Below are positions 1 through 30,483 of a stretch of DNA of 64,000 bases, piece by piece. The stretch spans positions 5,651,866 through 5,715,865 of the forward strand of contig NW_020653855.1 in NCBI RefSeq assembly GCF_003589595.1, given 5' to 3'. Both the position numbers and the translations under genes were made by a program. This DNA is from Hyposmocoma kahamanoa (Eukaryota > Arthropoda > Insecta > Lepidoptera > Cosmopterigidae). The first letter of the stretch is position 1. Each line of letters begins with the position of its first letter. Under the pieces are notes generated by a model. That model was not told the DNA's origin. It worked only from the letters and a program-made list of their open reading frames with translations, and did not search any database.

Positions 1-482
1 CGCGTCCAATTGTATGAAAAGTGACAGTCGCGCGGCTGCAGCGCGTCTAACAGTGGCTCATTTTAAAGCGCACTAACATTCTTGATAAGAAATTTAAAAT
101 AAATTGAATAATCACTCTTTATAAGATACGAGCTTGAGAAAGTAAGTAAAGTAGGCGGCGATTTGGCACATTTTTTCAATCAACTTGTTATTGAATATCG
201 TCAGAAAAATCTTGTTGACATTATCGCATGTGCAACGCGACACAACTGTTACGTAACCTGTCACTTCCCCCGCACCGAGCAGCTACTTCAGGAACCGACT
301 CAGTTAAGCGGTAGGCCTGTAACTCTTTAACATTGTAGAAGCTAACGCTGTCACCACTGCCGTTTCACCGCACCAATTTCATCATCGCTTATTTCGCTTG
401 CTAACCTCACCGTCATTATCATCATCACCCATCATCACTTACCATTCAACGTCAGCCCTGCTGACAGATTATAAACTTGCAG
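1..482. other. YY1 intron sequence at the left edge
   Basis: No exon is recognisable before 483. Positions 80-146 recur, with a 24-base insertion, at 7150-7235, just upstream of another YY1 exon, so this is a dispersed or duplicated intronic repeat. Confidence 0.5.
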
Positions 483-19173
<18,691 letters not shown>

Positions 19174-19202
19174 AGGACACGTGAAATGTCAGGGATTACA
19201 CA

Positions 19203-19380
19203 TAAAATGTGATGGACAAGTTTTGAAATTTCGTGAAATGTGGAGGATATGTTTTGAAATGTGATGGACATGTTTTGAAATGTGATGGACATATTTTGAA
19301 ATGTTATGGACATGTTTTGATATGTGTTGGACATGTTACGAAATATCGTGAAATGTGATGGACAACTTTTGAAAAGTTAA
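19203..19380 (+). repeat. 21-bp minisatellite in the YY1 3' UTR
   Basis: About eight imperfect units lie 30 bases after the YY1 stop. The best four are contiguous at 19256-19339 with core GTGATGGACATGTTTTGAAA; single substitutions and one 10-base slip separate the others. It would be transcribed in the 3' UTR. No canonical AATAAA was found in the next 600 bases, so the UTR end is unknown. Confidence 0.85.
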
Positions 19381-19874
19381 TGAAGTGTTATGAAATGTCG
19401 TTTAGGACAGTGTAAAGGAATTAGAAAAGAATAGAGAAGAAAACGTCAAATGTGATTTAAAAAAAAAAACTGTATTTTATTTTTAAAGAATCAGCTAGTA
19501 AAGCTATAGACTTGGTATAATGTAAAAATAATGAATTTAATAATATAGTTTTGTTTTGATTAACTGGGCAAAACTTTGCCAGAGCTAGCGCTCTTAGGTC
19601 ATTATGACTGAAGATGTTTACTAATATGATAAAAGAAATATGATGGCGTAATATTTTGTCATGTTCCTTAAAATATTTACATCTACAATGTAGATTCTTC
19701 GTAATTAACACTGTTGTTAGGAACATAGACTTAAAATATAAATAGCACAAGGCCCTTTACATGCTAACACGCAAGCAGAGAACTGTGTTCACTCATTCAA
19801 TAGTATTTCACAATTTTGACATAAGGGCTGATAAAATTACAGGCACATGGGACTTTTCAACTTATGCCTTAGGG

Positions 19875-20390
19875 CATCGAGTATATAACCAGAAATAGAG
19901 ACGAAATAAGGGTCATCCATCCCTGGCAATTCATCAGGTAAATAGGCCTTATATCACTTTTAAATATCAACTTGCGTTTGCGCTGAAATCACAAATTAGA
20001 AAGCTGAAATAGTACAGCGCCAGCAACTGACCTGTGAGTATGTCTCCGTATATTCTAAAAATAATTTGTATTTATTGTAATAAATATATCTAACAATGGG
20101 GGACTGTTCCATTCGGTGGTGTGGGAAAAGTAGCAAAACATCAAATTACAAAACAAACGGAATCACATTTTATCGGTGATGAAATATTAAATATGTAATT
20201 ATTGAATTTTCGTCCATTATAGCAAAGCTCAAGCTAAACTGGTCGATTTGAAGTGAAACAATTGACGACACCCGTCAATTGTTTCGAATTCGGGCTGGCC
20301 AATCGGAGCGCAGTTGTCACCGTAATGATTTGGCAGATTAATTTTGAATCAAATTAAATGACATTTCGTCTCTATTTCCAATTTTCGATG
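19875..20390 (+). mobile_element. THAP-exon element family 2, copy 2
   Basis: 516 bp with ends CATCGAGTATATAACCAG / CAATTTTCGATG and near-perfect 8-bp flanks CCTTAGGG (19867-19874) and TCTTAGGG (20391-20398). From ATG at 20096 it encodes MGDCSIRWCGKSS... through to ITFYR. This shows the THAP signature start, Cys-x4-Cys, and ends where FHRFP would follow, at a GT. The frame is unbroken, so this copy retains the best THAP exon. The transposase body is absent: a non-autonomous derivative. THAP plus an 8-bp duplication points to the P superfamily. Confidence 0.85.
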
Positions 20391-20395
20391 TCTTA

Positions 20396-20545
20396 GGGTC
20401 GTATTCTAGAACTCTACTCAATGCTCAAGTCAGGATTTGAGTATGGCTTAAAGCACTCGAAATCATACTCAAGTCCCTGCCATTAGGGTCGTATTTCCAG
20501 TGCAATCCTGACTTGAGCATTGAGTAGAGTTCTGGAATATGACCC
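20396..20545. mobile_element. 150-bp palindromic MITE, TTA duplication
   Basis: Inverted arms of about 42 bp starting GGGTCGTATTC, flanked by direct TTA (20393-20395, 20546-20548). TTA duplications and GG-starting ends fit PIF/Harbinger, by family knowledge. Confidence 0.85.
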
Positions 20546-20625
20546 TTAGGGTGGCTGGTGCAGAAGCAGTCAGATATATCTGACAACAACTTAACACCTA
20601 AAGCGCCGTGTTCATCAAAATGTAC

Positions 20626-22020
20626 TTGATATGTGTTTCAGATCCAGAAAATATTTCTATGATCACGTGAACGCCCAGTGTACATTATAGCGAAAATATT
20701 GCATTCAAATTAAAAAAAAATTAGGTGCACCCAAGTCCATTGTCAAGTTCGAATTTCAAAAACCTTTAGCGCGCAGATTTGTAATGAGAAGAAAGCCTTT
20801 CCGAGCTAGTGACGTGAAAATAACTATTTCCATACAAAATAGGGCATTCTCGGACCTGAATGATGTAGTCATATTTAGTACATTTGAATGTACATTGAGC
20901 ATTTAGCGTTCTAAAAAAGTTCTATGTAGTTTGCTGGGTGTTTTAAGATTGTAGCTTTTAATGGCACCACTGTTTTGGATAGGCGTAATGCTTGATTTCA
21001 TTAAAAAATCTATGCCAAAATAACCGAATACTATTGGCTGATGTAAAGTAGATCTCTGCTTGGCTGTGGTAAACAATGGGTCAGATAGACAAACTGATAG
21101 CTGGTAAAAATGTAACAATTTTCAACTTGTCCACAATATGGCTTTTTTTATGGGAAATTTATTGTTTTGAGGTTAACAAGGCAACGTGAAGCATCTCATT
21201 TCAAAGTTCATTGTCTCCAAAGTAAGCAAATACATAGGAAATTACATCAACGTTTCGGGCCCTTTACAGGTCCCTTGGTCACAGCTGACATCACGGCACA
21301 CAGAATAAGACAGTCAGTCAGTTCTTTGCCCTGGGGCTTTGTTGTTGTTGAATCCGGTTAAAACCCGTTACGCGCAATATCGACAACATAAACTATTTAC
21401 AACTAAGTATGTGTTGTAAATCGAGTTTTATTCAAATTAAATGATATTATTACAAACGTTTATTGATTTCTGATTTATACGATTCTATTTGCTTTTTTCT
21501 ATTGAATAGATTCGCTTGAAAATGGTATTAAAATAAGTCGATACAAAAAAATCGTTAAGAGTTTTCATAAAAAACGAATCGTAATATGCATCCTCAATAG
21601 TGAGAATCCACAAGATTGCAAGGTGGGTGGGGAGTTATGTGCAGTTGCCTCAGTTTTGTCGAAAAAAGATTTTTATATCGAAATTTCTAATAAGTATGGA
21701 ATTATACCAAATTTCGCATTGGCCGTTTCTGTTCACGATTTTAGTAAATTCGGTTAATACCCGGGCGGGTTAATTGGGTTTCAACCCACTGCCGATCTCT
21801 GGCCGTGACCGGATCTGTAAAGGGTCCGAAACTTGGTTTGTTAAGCAAATCAAATAAACGCGATTAAAAAAAAATTGCTTCAGTTCTATATGTAACAATT
21901 GTAAAAGTCCAGGAGTTCTATAAGCCAATTACAGTTTAATTTGTCATAATAATTAAATACATTTCTAAGGCATATTGCCCGGAGAAGAACGAGTAAAAAC
22001 TACAGATTTCTCTTTTGAAA
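20626..22020. repeat. Gene-free repeats incl. inverted GGGCCCGAAAC blocks
   Basis: 20715-20800 is an inverted relative of 62515-62620 (AAGTCCATTGTCAAGTTCGA). Block ACGTTTCGGGCCCTTTACAG (21251-21270) and block CTGTAAAGGGTCCGAAACTT (21816-21835) are inverted copies of one element also found at 43760-43785. 21968-22020 resembles a reversed LINE 3' UTR. No gene. Confidence 0.5.
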
Positions 22021-22021
22021 C

Positions 22022-22261
22022 TTGCACCCGAAATGTATTGTCCTTCTGGACCAGTCAGGGTACAAAAGCTATGAAAGTCCAAACGGTGCTTTCTCATACA
22101 TTAAAAAGTTACCTGTTCTTTTAAGCACATTAATCGTTGTGATCTCCACTGCTCTGTTTTTAACATTAAATTTAGTTGCCTTTATTCTTAAGCGCGCGCT
22201 TTTAAAAATTCAAAATTGGTTCAATTGGGTAACCGACGAGAATGAATTATCTTTTCTGTGA
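22022..22261 (+). other. Unrecognised 79-codon frame with one membrane segment
   Basis: The frame includes LPVLLSTLIVVISTALFLTL, a good hydrophobic segment, followed by a basic/aromatic tail. I do not recognise it. It sits directly after a sequence resembling a LINE 3' UTR, and no splice or promoter evidence supports it. It may be part of a mobile element or chance. Confidence 0.15.
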
Positions 22262-22938
22262 AATTGAACTAAATTTAGTTTTTAGATTACTTATTATAAA
22301 TTAAAACGAGTTCTTGTACAAGCTGGACTGGAACAAGAAAGGTAATAGCAATTATGATGTTTCTTTTATCTTAAAATAATTCTGACGTGGCAAATATAAT
22401 TTACGAAAGATAAAACTAACGCATCATGTGCGTCAATCATGTCAATGCCATTTACGTGAGGTTTCCTGTTTGATTCTTGATAGGATCAATTTTGGAAATA
22501 TAACTTTTTCGGCCCCCTATTAACCTAATTTGAAACCACCAAGTCTGCAAATTTTCTTGAAATACGTTTATTTATTTAAAGAAAGATTAACAGCTTAAAA
22601 TTAAATAAAATAATAATAATAATAATTGAGAGCTAATTAAAGAGATCCTCACAAATAAAAACATAATACGGAATTTATTTGCACAATTCACCTAACTTAT
22701 TATATAAACATAAAAAAAAGAAAAACCATAGAATTTGAAAGCCTCACTAAAGAGTCAAGGAAGTGCTCACTCACTACTCATATTAAAATTATTGTTTCAC
22801 GCCACATAAACTCATTTTGCCTGTAGTTAGTTCTGGCCGGAGGTAGAACCAAAAGTGAATTGTTTCTAAGATACTTAGAGGGAACTGTATTTGATCATTG
22901 TGATAGCAATTCCGGAATTGAACATGTAATTCCATTAA

Positions 22939-23356
22939 GGCTCAATTTACATTGCGGCGGAATGGAATGGAAGCGTCAATTTCGCCTCGCTCCGCGAGAA
23001 AGCGCGCGCGGTCGCTGGAATGCTGCAGAATTCGCGAGCTTTCACGCAACTGCGCCTTGAGGTTTGCAGTGTTCCATCGTCGTTTGACGTCACCCTGCGT
23101 CTGCGCCTGCCTTCGCGCCACTTCTCACGGATTCGCCAAGCGTCACTGACGGCAGCTACGGAATTCTCGTGAATGCGCAAGAACTCCGCGGAAGACGCGC
23201 GACGTGATTTTTGACTCGTATGTAGTTTGTACGTTACATAGTAGATCATAAAGTTCATTACGCTATGCACAATGTCGTTACAAAAATTCACTTCCATTCC
23301 GTCGCAATCTCACCCCAGTTAGCAGCACGCATTTCCGCCGCAATATAAATTGAGCC
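22939..23356. mobile_element. GC-rich MITE 'GGCTCAATTT', copy 1
   Basis: Ends GGCTCAATTTACATTGCGGC / the reverse of GCCGCAATATAAATTGAGCC, with a GC-rich, CpG-dense interior. The same family occurs at 29610-29989. Flanks are TAA/CAA. Confidence 0.85.
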
Positions 23357-23389
23357 CAAGACTCTACTGAGATCATATTGATAACATTA

Positions 23390-23758
23390 CGACTGTGATC
23401 TGGCAATCGGTACTATCTCAATTTTGACAACTTTACAGGGTGAAATAAAAATCATTTATGTAGCATCTGGTTTACTAAATAAAAATACGTGGTGTACATA
23501 CATACATGTGTTATAAAAATATTTAAAAGCTGCGTATTTTTATTTAATAAACCAGCTCCCGTAGCATGGTTACGCATGGTAGTCGCGCCGCGCGCGATAA
23601 AATTGGAATAAGCGCGCGCTATTGGCTGTCTCAATCAGATCTAATTTAGATATCCAATTTAATACGGGGCAGATACTATATAAATGACGCAAACAATTTT
23701 TTTCTTCACCTGTAAAGTTGTCAAAATTGCGATAGTACCGATTGCCAGTTCACAGTCG
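23390..23758. mobile_element. MITE with about 50-bp arms
   Basis: CGACTGTGATCTGGCAATCG at the left is repeated inverted at 23710-23758, with an inner second inverted pair (TAAATAAAAATACG at 23475 / CGTATTTTTATTTA at 23535). Confidence 0.85.
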
Positions 23759-24114
23759 ATTTGTTTTACTAAAATGTAGTTGCAATGGTTGACTCTCAAT
23801 TTCCTGACTATTACTGCTGCCCTAATAAAACTATCACGGAAATTACGATGTATATCTTAAATTTTATCTTGTTTAATCAACAATTTCGTCTTTAAATTAA
23901 ATGTTTTTTAAATATCACATAATTAGTAGACTACGCCATGACGTGCCATCAACTCGCCATTAAAAAGCAGAATATTAAAAACTGCAATGGCAGTTGAATA
24001 GTAGCTCGATGTCTAGCCAGTATTCTTAACTTTAAGCAGAATACCAAATGTACATGGGGCCCAGATTGTTGGAATTGTCTTGCACTTTATTTAACAAGCT
24101 TGAGGTTAAAGAGT

Positions 24115-24363
24115 TAAACGCAGGCTACATCGCGAACGAAGCTAAGGTAACTTAGCTCACGTAGTTGCATGCAAAGGTAGGCTAAGAAAATACGTAGTAA
24201 GTAGTGACTGTGGACACGTGCGGGGGTGAAGGGCGGTAGAATGGCGAATAGCTGAGTTTAGTTAGCTCGATTAGCTTAGTTCGCGGTGTGAACCGAAGTA
24301 TGAAAAGATGCCCCGGCTACGTGAGCTAAGTTAGTTTGGCTTCGTTCATGTGGGCTGCGCTTT
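24115..24363. mobile_element. Imperfect foldback element
   Basis: ACGAAGCTAAGGTAACTTAG and CTCACGTAG near the left end pair with CTACGTGAGCTAAGTTAGTT and GGCTTCGT near the right. No coding frame. Confidence 0.65.
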
Positions 24364-26062
24364 AGCTAGATGTTGTACATTTAAAAAAAATCCATTCGAA
24401 TTGTGCTCGGTTGTGAGGTATGCAACCGGCTATAGCAAGGTATATATAGAACATTTATGGCTATGCCCTCGGCCATGATGGAATGACTAAAGAAAGTAAC
24501 TTCATCTCTTTATGTTTTCAATTGTAGATTTATCAAAAAATTCTCATTATCTGAAGGTTGAAAGTAATAGATGAAACCTATTGAAAATTACAAAGACATT
24601 ACCGAGATGTAGTAGGATTATAGACCGGTAGCCATTTTGTATCATTAAAAAAACCACATAACATAAACCACGTTTTCAAAGTCCAACTTGTACAAGAAAA
24701 TTCAATTTACTTTTAAGGATGGACAGTTAACAACTGTCAAAATTAATACGCTTGATTTGTTAGGGTGACACCCCAGTTAGCAGCACGCGTGAGCATGACG
24801 CACCAGCAGAGAAAGCTTGTTTCAAAAACTTGTTATACAAGTTATAACAACGTACACGTGTCGTCGCGATATGTCTATGTGGAATAAAAACGCGGCTGAT
24901 ATCACGTAATTTTGCTCCAGTGACATTCAGAATGTCATGCTTTCAGCGCACTGGCTCTGTATTTTAAATTTTTACGGTCGAGCTAATGTGCGCACAATAT
25001 TATTTTTGGTAGATTTGTCCACGCTTGTACTGTGCTGTGAGACATTGACTTGGTCGAATTTGTGCTTAATCGTGCTTTGCTTGTAATTGGGGTTTTGCCT
25101 TTAATTGTACATTTTGTACTATAGATATGCCAAAAAATAACTTTGTAATATGAATAGTTTTTATTATTTGTCACTATGAGAAATCTATTTTACTTTAGTA
25201 TAAGGTTCAGCTTATGTCCTCTCTTGATCGTAGAAGACGTTATCCGATATGTGAGGATAAGGACTGGACCCCACTTGTCAGCGCGCTTTAGCACTGCATC
25301 CGTAGTAAATATCTGTTTTATAAAGAGTTTCAGCATATTTTCTTGCACACGTTTAGTATAAAAGCAGCATTGAAGCGCGGTGACAAGTACGATCCAACGT
25401 TGAGATCGAATCTAGAAGAAATAATGGTTAACTATACAAAAGAAGATATGGATATGCGACATGTCGCCTTATGCTCTTAACATTTAAATTCACCTCTATG
25501 CCGTCTACGATAAGGTGATCCACACTGTAAAACACAGTGTGCTGTTGACCTTTAAACTTACATAACTTTAGTCAATGTTCACATATTATTAGTAAGTCTT
25601 GAGTGCTGACATCATATAAGCGCTGACTGTATCCAATTAGATTTCTTATAGTAACGTAAAGAGTGTTGACCCCAAAAATGTTCATAATTGAAATGCTAAA
25701 TGCAAAAAGGGTTCAGGTCCATTGTAATGGAGAATTTTCTAAAGTCTATGATTGCCTTGCATACAACAAATAATTAAATATATACAAACGAACTTATGCT
25801 AATTGTTCATTACGTAAAAAAAACAATAAACAAATGAAAGGAAGTAAATAACTACGGTTTTATCCGTCACACTCATACATTCGTTGGGCTATTTGAAAAA
25901 TACGAACAACCTATCGTGACTATATTACTAACATCATAAACAATAACTCTTTGTTCTGACTTTTGGCATTCGTCGCCACTAGTGATACCTAAAAGATTTT
26001 TTTTTTAATCTTAAATTATAACTTTTATTCCATTACTTTTTACAAAACCCTAAATTTACAAA
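24364..26062. other. Intergenic, no gene seen
   Basis: AT-rich. CCCCAGTTAGCAGCACGC at 24770 repeats 23311-23330. A small hairpin CACACTGTAAAACACAGTGTG sits at 25510-25530. Small open frames lack recognisable domains. Confidence 0.4.
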
Positions 26063-26634
26063 AAAAAAGTTTGTTATAATTATTAATACAAAGATCGAAC
26101 ACTCAGAAAAAACACTTCCTTCGATCCGGTCGGATTCGAACCGACGTCTTCTTGCTTACCGTGCCAGACGCTATACCAACTAAGCTACGGAACGAACCAA
26201 CCAAATTGATATCCAACAATTGAATATCGATTCAATAAAAATTTAATTAATACAGTGAATAGGGACATCTCTCGCCAGGACTGGTAGCTGTAAAGGTACT
26301 AACTGGGTGATAAAACTGTCAAAGATTTCTCATAGATGGCGCTACGACTAAAAAAGTCGTTGAAAAACCAAGTACAAAGACACGACGCAAGCACATAGAA
26401 AAATTCGTGAGGTCCGTTGGTTCGTTCCGTGGCTTAGTTGGTATAGCGTCTGCCACGGTATGCAAGAAGACGTCGGTTCGAATCCGACCGGATCGAAGGA
26501 ATTTTTTCTGAGTGTTTTTTCTGAGTGTTCGATCTTTGTATTAATAATTATAACACACTAGTGGAGTAATTTCACAAAAAATAATTGAATATCAATTCAA
26601 TAAAAATTCAATTAAAAAAAAAAGTTTTTTTGTA
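26063..26634. mobile_element. Inverted pair of tRNA-like SINE heads, locus 1
   Basis: Minus-strand unit 26063-26200 and plus-strand unit 26230-26634 share a tRNA-like head: box A TGGCTTAGTTGGTATAGCG, box B GGTTCGAATCC, then GATCGAAGGAATTTTTTCTG. The plus unit also has the leader ATAGATGGCGCTACGACTAA and the tail AATAATTGAATATCAATTC. The flanking poly-A plus GTTT on both sides may be a target duplication but is ambiguous. Confidence 0.85.
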
Positions 26635-28148
26635 CTACCTGCCACTTTTTAGACCTATATTTGGTAGTTTACCGCAAAGGGTTATCACTGTTTAGAACAT
26701 TTTAATTTTTATACGCAAATAAAATCTGTTGAATTAAGTCATGGAACAAAAGCTGCGAGGTTATTAGCATTTCACAAATAATGTTTTGTATATACATAGA
26801 ACTATAATCTAAAAAAAATGGTTTTTTTTTCTATGTTATATGCAGTTTTTGTGAAAGCGAAAGGTTTATTATCCAATGAAACTTAATTTAGACACGTGCC
26901 CTTAATGCATTCTGCGATTCAAGATTTTGGTTTTGTCGTTTTAATTTCAATTTTGTGGTTTGCATTCTTCAAAGCTTACTCCGTGAATGCATTTGAAGGC
27001 TTCACGTACTAAGCATATTTTTAAGGAATGTGCATACACAAATGTCTCGGTTAGTGACACCATGGATATAACTTGACTAACTTGATGTTTTTGACATGGT
27101 ACAGTGCGACCAAATTAGATGTACCGCGTGGTTGTCAATAGTGTGTATCCAGTTTTATTAGGAACTATAGTAACGAGCAGTGAATTTGATATATATATAT
27201 TTTTTTTCATGTTAGTAATATTTTTTAACATGGTATACCATTATGAGATCGACCTAAATATCAGTAATGAAAACTACCCAGCATCCCTTGCAGAACCATT
27301 GTATCAGTGCATTTGAAATCTTTTAACACGTACAGATTGTTTTTCAACGTGGTACAAGTCGATCTAAATATTTGTAATATGCGTTGTGTTGTTATTTGTG
27401 CAGTGTAGTTTGTATAACTGCATAGACACTAGCGACATCTATCACATTACATAATCGAGATCTAAAAAGCTGTTACTCATAGTCAAAATCTCTAATTGAT
27501 TGACATAAGTGTGTGTAATTCCAAAATAGTATATTTTTAATTTTGTAAACTTTTAAGTAAAGATACCAGAGAGCATAGTGGAAGTTCTATCGACTGATTG
27601 TATATATTTTCGTTTCATGGTCCAAAAAATATATCATTCATGTTGCTGTATTTGAAGGGAAAGCAGTACCAAGATTGTGGTACTACAAAAGTGTAATCAG
27701 TGTATACCACTCGTGCAATAGCACGCTTCAATACCACGTACTCTCAGCAGCACGTTCCAGAATCAAGCGTGCTGACGAAGTGGCACCCCACTTAAACATT
27801 TGTACATTTACATATGTATTTAACAGACCAGTCTTACTGCATTTTCATAGAATTATAGTAGGTATGTAATTCAAATATGGCAGTATGATTGTAAATAAAT
27901 ACAAATTGTTCTCGGGACACGAGACTAACTGAGATAAATGTGTAAATATTTATATAAGTGTTTGTTTTATTTATTTCCAAGTTACCTTATTTCTTTTGAA
28001 AAGTACGTCGTTTTATGATATCAAGTGACCGGACGAACAAGCCGTGGGTCTGGTGGTAAGTGACGCCTATGCATAATAATTCTGCTCTACTTATCATAAC
28101 CACGGACCAACGACCCAAGAGGACTGCTAAATTCGATACGAGACGGCG
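26635..28148. other. Intergenic, no gene seen
   Basis: No coding exon, inverted element or known repeat was recognised in this AT-rich stretch. Its small open frames look random. Confidence 0.35.
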
Positions 28149-28904
28149 CACAGTGGGCCCACATTGATAATTCTTGGACATAGGAATAACTTGTGAAGTA
28201 TCGAGCTAAATTTTCCTAACAATTTTTATTGTTGTATAATTTCTTGAAAAGTTGAGTTTCGGAGAAAAAAAAAAAATATTTTTCTGTGTGGAAAAATGTA
28301 CATTTTATCTTTTGTCTCAAGGTATCAAAAATGTAATCTGCGTGGGTTACTTACAGTATAGTTCCAATCATTTTTTATGTAAAAAAAAAATAATCCGCGT
28401 CTGCATGTACTTGCGGCATTGTAAGTAATGGTGCGGCAAAATTGCTAACACTTTTATGTACTTTTTAACAAAATACGTGAGCTTCGACTAAAGAAAAATT
28501 AATTTTAGTGTAATTTAGAGAGTATTATAACAATAACATGAAAGTTAAGTAGAAACTAATATATTGTGTTAAAAAATATATAACAAATCTATAATTTGAC
28601 ACCTTTTTACTCGTAAAGCAGCACGTACAGATGGATTATTTTTTTCCTGATAGAGAATAATTGGACCTATACTGTAAATACACCACACACATGACATTTT
28701 CCTACCATAAGAGATAAAAAATAAAATGTACATTTCTCCATACAAAAAAAAAATATTTTTTTCTCTGAAACTATCAACTTTTCAAGAAATTATACAAGAA
28801 TAAAAGTTGTTAGGAATGTTATTTCCTATCATATAAAAAAAAATTAGCTCGATACTCCACAAGTTATTCCTATGTCCAAGAATTATCAATTTGGGCCCAC
28901 TGTG
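28149..28904. mobile_element. Long-arm inverted-repeat element
   Basis: CACAGTGGGCCCACATTGAT at the left pairs with the reverse of ATCAATTTGGGCCCACTGTG at the right. Homology of the arms continues for about 170 bases (TTCTTGGACATAGGAATAAC; TTTCTTGAAAAGTTGA). The centre is AT-rich and non-coding. Confidence 0.85.
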
Positions 28905-29552
28905 CGGGCGTAGATAGGGATTAGGGCGCACTAGGGAAACTTGCGGATGTCATGAACACACAATAAACAACCACAAATTACACCCAAGTAGGCCATACAG
29001 ATATTTCTCCCGGCCCGGGAATCGAACCTGGGACTGCGTGGCAGTTTGGCATGGTAATCGTTCGGCCACAGAGGCAGTTAAATTTAGTATCTATTGGCAC
29101 ACCAGATGTCGCGATTTCGCGGTATTTTTGTAACAAATTTTTATTTGTTCTACATTGACGAGCTGTAATTTATGAGCTCTCTTTCTGATAACACAAATGA
29201 ACTAGATGCCGCTTATTGCACAGATTTTTTTAAAGGTAGTGCCGGCTATTGTAATTTTGTTTAGGGTTAGCGCCATCTACCCATATTAGGAAGCGTTAGT
29301 TTATAAATTAGTTTAATAGGTACACAATGCCATCTATTGACACCCAGTATTTGTCAGAGTTCAGAAAACAAATTTAGCTCATGATCAAAATATTTGAAGA
29401 ATAATTAATTTACATGAAAAAAAAACTGACTCTAATTGACATCCACGGCTATTTACTGAATGTACACTTCTACCAGGCTATTGAGATTCAAATAAATTCA
29501 TTGGTAGGTACAGTTGCTCATAAGAGTCATACACAATGACTACGGAGTATTT
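28905..29552. repeat. tRNA-derived SINE (- strand) and unassigned sequence
   Basis: 29005-29080 on the - strand has TGGCCGAACGATTACCATGC (box A) and GGTTCGATTCCCGG (box B). A more decayed relative is at 12110-12175. 29090-29552 holds nothing I recognise. Confidence 0.6.
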
Positions 29553-29609
29553 AGTAGGAGCACGACCCCGAAGGGAAAAGTCTGGGATCGTGCGAAGGAA
29601 AAAACTTTA

Positions 29610-29989
29610 GGCTCAATTTCTATTGCGGCAGAACGGAATGGAAGCGAGTTTTTATTACAGCATTGTAATAGCGTAATGAACTGAATTCTCGCCCATGTTC
29701 GAGAATGCTCGCGCATTTACGAGAATTACGCAGCTGCCGTCGGCTTTGCCTGGCCAATCCGTCGGAAGTAGCGCGAACGCATTTGCAGTATGACGTCAAA
29801 CGACGAAATACTACAGCCTCATTGCGCAGTCGCTGGAATGCTCGAGCATTGATAGTTTCTTCGTGCTCCTACTGGATGCTCTTACTGGTAGGAGCACGAG
29901 GATCAATATATCCTCCAGCGACAGCGCGCGCCTTACGCAGCGAGGCGAAATTGATTTTCTATTCCGTTCCGCCGCAATGTAAATTGAGC
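29610..29989. mobile_element. GC-rich MITE 'GGCTCAATTT', copy 2
   Basis: Ends GGCTCAATTTCTATTGCGGC / the reverse of GCCGCAATGTAAATTGAGC, flanked by TTA on both sides (607-609, 990-992). An internal 11-bp-stem hairpin CGTGCTCCTAC lies at 29863-29905. Confidence 0.85.
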
Positions 29990-30483
29990 TTAAAAATGCA
30001 TATTTAAACAGTTTATGAAAAGAAATAAAAAGAACAAACAAAAAGCACCCCCCGCAGCTCTCAACTCGTCTCGCTAAATGCACACTCCAATCATCCACTC
30101 CTCGAAACTTCTCCAGTCATTCTACCCGCCCAGTTATATAATATCCACGGGAAAATAAATGGAAGTGCTATAAGCCTCGATTACCACCGGAACCGATGCC
30201 GGAAACGCACACGAACAAAACGATAAATACTATAAAATATTGGTAATGATTGGTTATAGTTTCTAATTAAAAAGATGTAACAATTCTGGATTGTTATTAT
30301 AATTTAAACTTTACCCAGTCGCTATATCGTTGAAAGTTCTATACCTTAATATTATTGTAAGTTACGACGTTTTGATTTTAAATTGAAATTTTATTCAACA
30401 TGCTGCCATCTCGCAGTCAGTAGCTGCACTATGACGAACGATTAACTGAAATAAGACTTACTGACGACAGTCCCGCCCCCGAC

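Larger units (their letters stand above)
19808..20625 (+). mobile_element. SINE A copy with two successive insertions
   Basis: SINE sequence (TACAGGCACATGGGACTTTT, CAACTTATGCCTTAGGG) stops at 19874 and resumes at 20546 as TTAGGGTGGCTGGTGCAGAA. Between lie a THAP-exon element and a short MITE, each with its own target duplication. The SINE is therefore the oldest layer. Confidence 0.85.

Noticed and set aside
19203..19380. CRISPR-like array
   Set aside because: Units are contiguous 21-mers without spacers, in a eukaryotic 3' UTR.
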